From assembly GCF_900199635.1 (NCBI RefSeq), contig NZ_LT962687.1, positions 2,604,541 through 2,668,540 on the forward strand: a stretch of DNA of 64,000 nucleotides, read 5' to 3'. Both the position numbers and the translations under genes were made by a program. The notes under the pieces were generated by a model, which saw only the letters and a program-made list of their open reading frames with translations, had not been told where the DNA came from and searched no databases. Of this stretch, positions 47,904 through 56,469 are shown in pieces. Numbering within the stretch: position 1 is the stretch's first letter; the number at the start of each line of letters is the position of its first letter. This stretch comes from Anaerotruncus massiliensis (ex Togo et al. 2026). GTDB taxonomy: Bacteria; Bacillota; Clostridia; Oscillospirales; Ruminococcaceae.

Positions 47904-48723
47904 TGTGATCGAACCCAAATATCCGGGCGCGTTCGAGCAGGTCGTCGACCTGTCCTCCTGCTGGGACGAGCACGCGCTCTTCGAGTCGCGCGAGGCGATC
48001 ATGGCGCTGGCGGCAAAGATCAGCCGCTGCCACGAGCACTGCTGCCGCTTCCTCGGCGCGGCGGGAAGCCTGCTCTCCGACACCTACCGCATCGCGCTCG
48101 AGGGCACCTCGGTCAGCAAGGTGGTCAAGGCGGCCCGGCGCATCGCGCTCAGCGAGTTCAAAGGCGGACCCGGGGGCCAGGGCCGCGAATCGGTACGCTT
48201 CCTCTCCTGCGTCACCAACAAGGGCCCCGTCCTCTTCGACGGCACCGCCAAGGCGCTCTGCGACCGCATCTACCTCGTCGACGACGTCTATGGCGCCGCC
48301 TCCCGCCTCTTCCTCTCCGCCCTGCGCAGCCAGGCGCTCGAGGCCGGCTGGGATGTCATCACCTGTTACTGCCCCCTCTCCCCGTTTGAGAAGATCGAGC
48401 ACCTCTTCATCCCCGCCCTCCGGCTCGGCTTCATGACCGCCAACGACAACCACCTGCCCGACGTCGAACCCTATAAGATCGTGCGGTCCAGGCGGTTCAC
48501 CGACGCCGAACAGATCCGCGCCCACAGAAAACGCATCACCTTCAACAGAAAGGCCTCCGCGCAGATGCTCGAGCAGGCCGCCCGCCTGCTGGCCGAGGCC
48601 AAGGCCCTGCACGACCAGCTCGAGGGCTACTATACGGGCGCCATGAATTTCGCGGCGGTCGACGCCGTGGGCGAACGCACGCTGCAAAAATACGAGCATA
48701 TCTTCCAGAGCTACGGACTCTGA
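47904..48723 (+). pseudogene. C-terminal piece of the interrupted PRK06851-like ATPase
   Basis: The remaining 273 codons, starting mid-codon: VIEPKYPGAFEQVVDLSSCW, SEFKGGPGGQGRESVRFLSC, YLVDDVYGAASRLFLSALRS, VITCYCPLSPFEKIEHLFIP, and NDNHLPDVEPYKIVRSRRFT. The sequence shows no decay, so the insertion seems recent or the gene is restored by excision. A GTG at 47905 could start an independent fragment, but there is no ribosome site. The function of the family is not established; it has a second ATPase-like half. Confidence 0.88.
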
Positions 48724-48749
48724 CGCAGGTCGTCTCCTGTCGCGGATGA

Positions 48750-48779
48750 GGGCCGCCGGCAAGCTGCCGGCGGCCCTTT
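48750..48779 (+). terminator. Terminator after the split ATPase gene
   Basis: GGGCCGCCGGC/GCCGGCGGCCC around AAGCT, then TTT. Confidence 0.75.
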
Positions 48780-48792
48780 GATCATGCTGATA

Positions 48793-48826
48793 AAAAACCG
48801 GACCGGCGGCAGCCGGTCCGGTTTTT
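48793..48826 (-). terminator. Terminator of the GGDEF receptor gene
   Basis: AAAAACCGGACCGGC pairs with GCCGGTCCGGTTTTT around GGCA; it works on both strands. Confidence 0.85.
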
Positions 48827-48844
48827 CTTGCAGTTCTATCGGGA

Positions 48845-51383
48845 TCACGCGCGCTCCTTCCGCTCCGCGATGGCAAACTGGTCGCGCCCCGCTTTCTTCG
48901 CGTCGTAGAGCGCCTCGTCCGCCGCCTGGTAGAGCGCGGCGTAGTTGTCCCCCGCGCGGGAAAGCGCCGCGCCCACGCTGATCGTGATCCGGCCGCCCTC
49001 CGCCAGCGGCAGGTCGCGCGCCCGGGAGCAGAGCGCGGCGCATTTGTTGAAGAGGAATTCGCGGTTTTTAATCCGCGGCAGATAGACGAGGAATTCGTCC
49101 CCGCCCGGGCGCCCGACGATGTCGTCCGCACGGAAGCTCGAGCGCAGCAGCCCGGCTATCTGCCCGAGCGCCTCATCCCCCTGCATGTGCCCGTAGGTAT
49201 CGTTGATCTGCTTGAAGTAGTCGATGTCGATGAGCAGCAGCGCCCCCCTCTCCCCCTCCCGCATACGGGAAAGGCTCGCACGCACGTGGGTCTGGCACGC
49301 CTCGGAATTGAAGACGTGGGTCAGGCTGTCGAGCTGGGCCCGCTCCATCAACTGGTCCTTCTCCTGCCGCTCCTCGTCGATCACATTGATCCTTCCGAGG
49401 GCGTAGGCGGGCTCGTCGCCGTCGTAGACCGTCTCCAGCGCGATGCGCAGCCAGTGGGACATGCCGTCGATGCACTCGGTGTAGAGCTCGTGGACGCCGT
49501 CCTCCCGCGAGCGGACCACCTTGAGGAAGGCCTCCCGCCGCTGTGCCTCCCGCTCGGTTTCGGGGCGCACGGAGTAATCGTAACGGAGGAGATCGGGCTC
49601 GCTGCCGCCCTTGGAGGGGTCGGAGACAAACATCGTGTTGTTGCGGTAGCTGTATTCAAAGAAGTATTCGTTCACCAGCGCGTAGACGCGGAAATGCTTT
49701 TTCAGCTCCAGAGCCGCCTCCCGGCTGGCCCGGACACGCCGCCGCAGGGAGAGCAGTAGAACCGCGATGACCGCCAGCGAGACGACGACGATGGCCGCCA
49801 CCGATTCCACCGGGTTGGCCATCAGGACCGCCCGGAAGGAAAAGGGTTGCTTTTGGAGGGTGTTCTGGTTGATGACCCCCTGGATCTCCGCAGTGGACAG
49901 CGTCATGATCGCCTTGTTGAGGATCGAAAGCAGCTCCTGCGGCGCGGGTTTGACCACCCCGTAGCAGAGCCGGCGCGGCTCGTAGGTCTGGGGGATCAGC
50001 TTGAGGTCGCGGAACTGCGGCTGGTTGATGAAATACTGCGCCATATAGGCGTCCACATAGGTGTAGTCCGCCTCTCCGGATTCCACCGCGCGGATGCAGT
50101 CGGCCACCTTGGCGTAGCGCGCGACCTGACCGACCGTCTCCCCGCGGTAGGGGCTCGTGGTCGTCAGGGCCAGCCGCTTGCCCTTGATCGTCTCCTCGCT
50201 GCTCCCCTCCTTCATCATCAGCAGGTATTGGGAGGAGATGTAGGGCCGCGTCATCGAAAGGTGCCGCTCCCGCGCGAGGTCGTAGTCGTAGGGGATGCCA
50301 GCCGCGAGGTCGATCCCGCCCTGCTCGGCAAGGCTGTAGAGCTCCTCGGGGGAATCGACGGGCACCAGTTCGAACGCAAGGCCCGTTTTATCCGAGATCA
50401 GCCTCAGCAGGTCGGCCGAGATGCCGTCGAGCTCCCCCGTCCGTTCATCCAGGTACTGCAGAGGCGGCTGCTCGGTCAGCACCCCCACCCGCAGGGCCCC
50501 CGCCCCGTCGATGTACGCCGCCTCCGCGTCGGTCCACCCGCAGGGCCCCCGCCCCGTCGATGTACGCCGCCTCCGCGTCGGTCAGCCGGAGGTCCTCGCC
50601 TGTGGTGGTAAAGTACTTCTCATAAAGCCGGTTGGAGAAGGTGGGGTCGGTCTGCTCAATGCTCATGATGGCGGAGTTGAGCTCCTCCATCATCTCCGCG
50701 TTTTTCCCCTTGGTGGTGATGAAATAGAACGGCTTGGGGGCAAACCGCGCGACGGCGCGCGACCCTTCGACATAATTCAGGCTCGTGTTGAGCAGCGCGT
50801 CCGCGCTGCCCTCCCGGACTGCCTCGAGCTGCTCCTCGATGGTGTCGCGGTAGACGTACACGGGCGTGATCAGGTTCATCGCGCAGTAGTCCTCAAGCTC
50901 CCGCTGCATCCGGCCGCCCTGGGACGCCTCCGCCACCGCTACCCGGATGGTCTGCTGCACCTGGGAGTTGATGACGACTTCCTGCACGTCGTCATAGGGC
51001 ACCTGGAGCACCGTTTCGACCACGCCGTAGTTGTGGCTGGCGTAGTCGAACATCTCTCCCATCTGCTCGGTGTAGAGCATCGCGCCCATCAGGTCGATCT
51101 CGCCCTCCTGCAGCATCCCCATCAGGGCGGACAGGCTGTCGTCCATCGTGCCCGGCACCTGCACGAACTCATAGTCCCAGCCGGTATACTGCGCGATTTC
51201 CTCCAGATATTCATAAGTGTAGCCGCTGTAATTCCCAAACTCGTCAAAGTCGGTCAGCCCGGCCTGGACGGGATAGGCGACCCGCACGACGCGGTCTTCC
51301 TGCCCGGCGGCCGCGGCAGGAAGCGACCAGCCGCCGGCGAGCAGCGCCGCAGCCAGCAGGAGGCCGATCCATTTTTTCAGCAT
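48845..51383 (-). pseudogene. GGDEF diguanylate cyclase receptor with two solute-binding domains, frameshifted by a 49-bp duplication
   Basis: Two frames join to one gene. N-terminal: signal sequence (LKKWIGLLLAAALLAGGWSL) and a first SBP_bac_3 domain (VVRVAYPVQAGLTDFDEFGN; YSGYTYEYLEEIAQYTGWDY). Then TDAEAAYIDGAGALRV, where a perfect 49-bp tandem duplication changes the frame. C-terminal: second SBP_bac_3 domain (GVLTEQPPLQYLDERTGELD), membrane helix (VVVSLAVIAVLLLSLRRRVR), PAS-like region and GGDEF cyclase with RADDIVGRPGGDEFLVYLP (active site and an RxxD inhibitory site). Deleting one 49-bp copy leaves 829 codons. As written the first part stops soon after the duplication, giving a truncated binding protein. 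The start at 51383 has a weak ribosome site. Confidence 0.88.
50486..50583. repeat. Perfect 49-bp tandem duplication
   Basis: Units 50486-50534 and 50535-50583 are identical, each starting CACCCGCAGG and ending GCGTCGGTC. The 49-base length is 3 x 16 + 1, so the extra copy shifts the frame. Identity without any substitution suggests a recent or reversible event. Confidence 0.93.
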
Positions 51384-51752
51384 ACGATCACTCGATTCCG
51401 TTTTTCGGGGTCGCTCCCCGGTCGCAGAACAAGCCGCTTTTTGGGCGGCAAAGACTATATATGACTTATTATACCGGATTTCCGGCACCGGGGCAAGGAA
51501 TCCTGAAGAATAAACGGTTTTTTGCCTATTTTGCCAGAAAAAGACCTCTAAAATTTCCTCTTTTGACGGGAGCGTGCAGGCCTGAAAAATTCCGGAGAAC
51601 TTTGCGGGAAGTTTTTCATCATTCACACCGTATTCACAGATTTTTGCCCTGTCCAACACATTCCCGACATATGATGAGGCGGTAAAAGCCGGAAAGAACG
51701 GCTGACTCTGTCAAATCAGCGCCGGCCCCGGCCGGAGATAGGAGTGGGAAGC
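51384..51752. other. Divergent intergenic region between receptor and efflux genes
   Basis: About 370 bases, AT-rich around 51440-51700. Contains the receptor promoter at 51468-51496, a GCCGC/GCGGC hairpin near 51434-51450 and a TATGAT box at 51670-51675 that may serve the efflux operon. No gene seen. Confidence 0.5.
51468..51496 (-). promoter_or_regulatory. Promoter of the GGDEF receptor gene
   Basis: Minus-strand TTGCCC, 17-base spacer, TATAAT. Confidence 0.7.
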
Positions 51753-53303
51753 ATGAAACATTTCCTGAACAAAAAGAATGTCGCGTCGGCCGCCATCGTC
51801 ATTGCGCTGGGCGCGGTCGCGGTCTCCACCGTCGTGCTGGCCGCGGGCGGGGGCCCCGGCGGCGGGGGCGGCCCGGGCGGCATGGGAGGCAACCTCGGCG
51901 AAATCGAGATGAGCGAGAGCGTCATCAGCGTCAAGCTCGCCGCCCCCGCCATCGGGAGCCTCACCCGCAGCACCGAATTCATCGGCAGGATCGAGCCGGG
52001 CGAGAGCGTCAACGTCTACCCCGAGGTCGCCGGCAAGGTGACGGCGGTCCACTTTACGGCGGGCGACACCGTCAAGGCGGGCGACCTGCTCTTCGAGATG
52101 GACGACAGCGACGCGCAGCTCGACTATGAGATCGCGCAGGCGAGCTACGACTCCAAGGTCATCTCCGCCGACACCACCCTCGGCAGCAGCTACGAATCCA
52201 ACCTGCTCTCGCTGGAATCCAGCCTCAAGAGCGCCCAGCAGTCGCTGAACAACGCGCGCATCGAGCTGCGCGACTACAACGACGACAGCGAGGACTCCCT
52301 CATCTCCGCGCAGAAGGCGATGGACAAGGCGGAGACCACGATGCGCGCGGCCGAGGCGGAGCTCGACGCCTACGCGGAGGCGAACCCCGGCGACAAGTCG
52401 AGCGAAACCTATAAGGACCTCGTGTCGGCGGTCTCCAAGGCGGAAAGCGCCTACAGCGTGGCGCGCAGCACCGTCAACGACCTGGAAAACGACGACGACA
52501 GCACCCTGCGCAGCCTGCGCAACAGCTACAAGAACGCGCAGACCAACTACGAGACCGCGCTCGAAAAATACAACCTCGCGAAGGGCTCCTCCCTCGAGGA
52601 CACCAAGGCGAGCGTCGACAACTCCCTCAAATCCGCCCAGCTCTCCCTCGAGCAGAGCGCCAAGAAGCTGGAGAAGTACAAGGTCTATTCCCCCATCGAC
52701 GGGGTGATCGAGGCGAGCTCGGTGAACGAGCATGAGAATGCGTCGACCCAGACCGCGGCCTTCACGATCTCCAACAAGAACCAGATGTCGGTCACCTTCA
52801 ACGCCACGGCGGACGCGGCGACCGCGCTTTCGATCGGCGACGAGGTTACCGTCCAGAAGAGCGGGAACGACTATACCGCCATCATCACCTCGATCGACTC
52901 CAAGGCGGACGAAGGCACCGGCCTCTTCCCCGTCGAAGCCCAGATCCAGGACGACGGCGGCGCGCTGCTCTCGGGCGTGACCGTCAAGGTCTCCGCCGCC
53001 ACCCAGAGGGCGGAGAACGCCCTGCTCGTCCCGATCGACAGCGTCTACTACGAGGATGGGCAGGCATACGTCTTTACATACGCGGACGGCGAGGCCCACC
53101 GCACCGACTTTGAAACGGGCATGTCCAACAGCGAGACGGTCGTCGCCCTCTCCGGCCTCGACGAAAACAGCCGGATCATCACCACCTGGCACCCCGACCT
53201 CAAGGACGGCGCCAAGGTGCAGCTTGCCGAGGGGCAGGCCGACCCCGAAGCGGACGCCGCCGAACAGGAATCCGCCGCAGGGACGGCCGTACAGGAGGAT
53301 TAA
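51753..53303 (+). CDS. RND-type efflux membrane fusion (adaptor) protein
   Basis: A 516-residue adaptor with an N-terminal anchor helix (SAAIVIALGAVAVSTVVLAA) and a Gly-rich linker. Next comes a lipoyl-like half (FIGRIEPGESVNVYPEVAGK; GDTVKAGDLLFEMDDSDAQ), a long coiled-coil hairpin about residues 105-290, the second lipoyl half (YKVYSPIDGVIEASSVNEHE) and a beta-barrel. The coiled coil is long for a Gram-positive, which has no outer membrane tunnel to reach. ATG at 51753 after GGAG. Its stop is six bases before the transporter start. Confidence 0.9.
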   Translation: MKHFLNKKNVASAAIVIALGAVAVSTVVLAAGGGPGGGGGPGGMGGNLGEIEMSESVISVKLAAPAIGSLTRSTEFIGRIEPGESVNVYPEVAGKVTAVHFTAGDTVKAGDLLFEMDDSDAQLDYEIAQASYDSKVISADTTLGSSYESNLLSLESSLKSAQQSLNNARIELRDYNDDSEDSLISAQKAMDKAETTMRAAEAELDAYAEANPGDKSSETYKDLVSAVSKAESAYSVARSTVNDLENDDDSTLRSLRNSYKNAQTNYETALEKYNLAKGSSLEDTKASVDNSLKSAQLSLEQSAKKLEKYKVYSPIDGVIEASSVNEHENASTQTAAFTISNKNQMSVTFNATADAATALSIGDEVTVQKSGNDYTAIITSIDSKADEGTGLFPVEAQIQDDGGALLSGVTVKVSAATQRAENALLVPIDSVYYEDGQAYVFTYADGEAHRTDFETGMSNSETVVALSGLDENSRIITTWHPDLKDGAKVQLAEGQADPEADAAEQESAAGTAVQED

Positions 53304-53309
53304 CCGCTG

Positions 53310-56300
53310 ATGACACTTCCAAAATTAGCCGTCAAACGGCCGGTATCGGTGCTCATGTGCGTGCTCTGCCTGTTGGTCTTCGGCGTCTCCTCGATCTTCG
53401 GCATGGAGATGGAATCCACGCCCGAGATGTCGATGCCCATCTTCATGGTCCGCACCGGCTATTCGGGCGCGTCGCCGGAGGAGGTCGACGAATTGATTAC
53501 CGATGTGATCGAATCGGCGCTCTCCACCGTCAGCGACGTGGAGAGCATGACCTCGCGCTCGTCGGAGGGCTCCTCCATGACCACGCTGGAGTTCGACTAC
53601 AACACCGACATGGACGAAAAGTACGACGAGATCAACGAGGCGCTCCAGCGGGTGCGCCTGCCCGACTCAGCGGACGACCCGACCATCATGGAGATGAGCA
53701 TGGACTCCTCCTCCGTCATGGACCTGTCGATCACCACCCCCGCGACCGGGGACAACATCTACTCCTACATCGAGGACACCGTCGTGCCCGAAATCGAGCG
53801 GATCTCCGGCGTCTCGGAGGTGAGCATGCGCGGCGGCACCCGCGAATACATCCAAGTGGAGCTCCGGGAGGAGGAGATGGAGCAGTACGGCCTTTCGATG
53901 ACCGACATCTCCAGCGCCATCTCTTCCGCCGATTTCACCACCACCGTGGGCGAGATCAACCGCGGCGAGGTCAGCCTGACGCTCCAGGGCGGCATGAACT
54001 ACGACACCTATGAGAGCCTCGAAACGATCCCCATCTCCCTGGCCTCGGGGGACATCATCCACGTCTCCGACGTGGCCAACGTCACGATGGCCGAGCAGAG
54101 CATGTCCTCCATCAGCCGCTACAACGGCATGGACAACATCTCCCTCTCCGTCTCCAAAAACCAGTCCGCCAACACGATCGACGTGTGCAACCAGGTCGTG
54201 AGCGTGGTGGACGACCTCAACCGGCAGGGGCTGGGGCTGGCCATCACCATCACCAGCAACTCGGGCGAAACGATCTATGAGAACATCATGAACGTCGTCC
54301 AGTCCCTCGTCCTCGGCCTCGCGCTGGCCATGCTCGTGCTGGTGGCCTTCCTCGGCGACTGGCGCGCCGCCTTCATCGTGGCGATCTCGATGCCGCTCTC
54401 CGTCTTCGCGGCGCTCGTGCTCATGGCGGCCTTCGGCATGACCATCAACATCATGTCGCTCGGCGGCCTCGTCGTGGGCATCGGCATGATGGTCGACAAC
54501 TCGATCGTCGTGCTCGACTCCTGCTTCAAGGAGCAGGACGGCATCAAGAGCTACGACCAGGTGGCGGTCGAGGGCGCGAACCTCGTGAACTCCGCGATCA
54601 TCGCCTCCACCGTCACGACGATCGTCGTCTTCCTGCCCATCTCCCTGATGAACGGCATGTCCGGCCAGCTCTTCAAGGAGGTCGGCTTCACGATCGTCTT
54701 CTCCCTGACCGCCTCGCTGATCTCGGCGCTGACGATGGTGCCGCTCCTCTTCGCGCGGATGCGGCCGCGGGAGAAGAAGGACTCCTGGGTCAACCGGCGG
54801 CTGCACAGCCTGGAAAGAGCCTACAAGCGGCTGCTGACCACCGCCCTGAACCACAAGCTCACCGTCATCATCATCGCGGTCGTGCTGCTGGCGGGCACCT
54901 TCGTCATGTTCACCCAGATCGACATGGAGCTGATGCCGTCGAGCGACGAGGGCTCGATCAGCATCTCCGTCACCACCAAGACCGGCCTCGACATCGACGC
55001 CACCGACGCCATCATGACCCGGGTGGAGGAGATCGTGGCGGCCCAGGAGGACGTGGAAAGCTATTCGATGCGGGGCAACGGCGGATCCGCCAGCCTCACC
55101 GTCTATCTGAAGGACGACCGCAGCCTCTCCACCGACGACTTCATCACTCTCATGCGCGAGCAGACCTCCGGCATCGACAACGCGTCGGTCGAGGTCGAGC
55201 AGCGCAGCTCGATGTCCTTCGGCAGCCGGGGCGTGCAGATCAACCTGACCGGCTCCAACCTGGATACGCTGCGGGAGGTCGCGGATGAGATCAAGACGGT
55301 CGTCGCCGGGTTCGACGGCATCGACTCGGCCTCCACCAGCCTCAGCGACGGCAGCCCGCGCGCCGAGATCATCGTCGACCCGGTCCAGGCCGCCGCCATC
55401 GGCACGACCCCCGCCTCCATCCTCTCCACCGCGAAAAACATGATCTCCGGCATCGACGCCGCCGACCTGCAGACCAGCGACCAGGAATACACCGTCAAGG
55501 TCATGTACCCCGAGGGCCGGTTCAAGGACGTCAGCGACCTCTCCGGCCTCATGATCCCCACCCGCAGCGGCGGGCAGGTGCCCATCACCGACGTGGCCGA
55601 GGTGGTCTTTAACAACGCCCCCTCGCAGATCCAGCGGCAGGACGGCGAATACCAGGTGTCCGTCACCGGGCAGACCGCGGCGGGCGTCTCCGCCACCCAG
55701 CTCTCCAACCAGATCATGGCCCGCGTCGGGCAGATGGACCTGCCCGACGGCGTGAGCATCGCGGCGGGCGGCAACATGCAGACGATGAACGAGGAGTTCG
55801 GCAAAATCTACAACGCGCTGGCGATCGCGGTCTTCCTCGTCTTCGTGGTCATGGCCATGCAGTTTGAATCGATGCGCTTCTCCCTCGTGGTCATGCTCTC
55901 GGTGCCCTTCTCGATGACCGGCGCGTTCCTGGCGCTGCTGCTCACCGGCATGACCATCTCGATGACCAGCCTCATCGGCCTCATCATGCTCGTCGGCATC
56001 GTCGTCAACAACGCGATCGTGCTGATCGACTACACCAACATCCTGCGGCGCGAGCAGGGGCTGGGCGCGCGGGACGCCCTGATCTTCGCGGCCCCCACCC
56101 GCCTGCGCCCCATCCTGATGACCACCCTGACCACCGTGCTCGGCCTCGTGCCGACCGCGGTCGGCATCGGCGGCAACGTCGAGATGATGCAGTCGATGTC
56201 GGTCGTCGTCATCGGCGGGCTCACCTTCTCGACCCTGATCACCCTCGTCCTGATCCCGACCGTCTACCTGCTGGCGGACGGCGAGGACCGCCGCAAAAAG

Positions 56301-56393
56301 GGCCGCCGGACGGGCAGGAAATCCCTCTTCCGCCGGAACCTCCGGGAGCAGCCCCAGGTCTCCGGCGACCCGGTCCCCGAAGAATTTCTCTGA
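53310..56393 (+). CDS. RND-family efflux transporter (AcrB/SwrC-like)
   Basis: A 1027-residue proton-driven exporter with twelve predicted helices and two large extracytoplasmic loops. Motifs: N-terminal LAVKRPVSVLMCVLCLLVFG, helix-4 GIGMMVDNSIVVLDSCFKEQ, and helix-10 GIVVNNAIVLIDYTNILRRE. Where AcrB has the Asp-Asp proton pair this protein has Asp-Asn, which may change coupling. Together with the adaptor it resembles the Gram-positive SwrC-type pumps, which export lipopeptides or lipids. The C-terminus is charged and lacks further domains. Confidence 0.94.
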   Translation: MTLPKLAVKRPVSVLMCVLCLLVFGVSSIFGMEMESTPEMSMPIFMVRTGYSGASPEEVDELITDVIESALSTVSDVESMTSRSSEGSSMTTLEFDYNTDMDEKYDEINEALQRVRLPDSADDPTIMEMSMDSSSVMDLSITTPATGDNIYSYIEDTVVPEIERISGVSEVSMRGGTREYIQVELREEEMEQYGLSMTDISSAISSADFTTTVGEINRGEVSLTLQGGMNYDTYESLETIPISLASGDIIHVSDVANVTMAEQSMSSISRYNGMDNISLSVSKNQSANTIDVCNQVVSVVDDLNRQGLGLAITITSNSGETIYENIMNVVQSLVLGLALAMLVLVAFLGDWRAAFIVAISMPLSVFAALVLMAAFGMTINIMSLGGLVVGIGMMVDNSIVVLDSCFKEQDGIKSYDQVAVEGANLVNSAIIASTVTTIVVFLPISLMNGMSGQLFKEVGFTIVFSLTASLISALTMVPLLFARMRPREKKDSWVNRRLHSLERAYKRLLTTALNHKLTVIIIAVVLLAGTFVMFTQIDMELMPSSDEGSISISVTTKTGLDIDATDAIMTRVEEIVAAQEDVESYSMRGNGGSASLTVYLKDDRSLSTDDFITLMREQTSGIDNASVEVEQRSSMSFGSRGVQINLTGSNLDTLREVADEIKTVVAGFDGIDSASTSLSDGSPRAEIIVDPVQAAAIGTTPASILSTAKNMISGIDAADLQTSDQEYTVKVMYPEGRFKDVSDLSGLMIPTRSGGQVPITDVAEVVFNNAPSQIQRQDGEYQVSVTGQTAAGVSATQLSNQIMARVGQMDLPDGVSIAAGGNMQTMNEEFGKIYNALAIAVFLVFVVMAMQFESMRFSLVVMLSVPFSMTGAFLALLLTGMTISMTSLIGLIMLVGIVVNNAIVLIDYTNILRREQGLGARDALIFAAPTRLRPILMTTLTTVLGLVPTAVGIGGNVEMMQSMSVVVIGGLTFSTLITLVLIPTVYLLADGEDRRKKGRRTGRKSLFRRNLREQPQVSGDPVPEEFL

Positions 56394-56412
56394 CCGGCAA
56401 TCCCCTCCTATA

Positions 56413-56448
56413 AAAGGGGCCGCCCGGCGTCTGCCGGGCGGCCCCTTT
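56413..56448. terminator. Bidirectional terminator
   Basis: AAAGGGGCCGCCCGGC and its complement around GTCT, ending CCCCTTT, between the convergent pump and cyclase genes. Confidence 0.85.
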
Positions 56449-56469
56449 GCGTATTCCTCCGCTTTTGGA

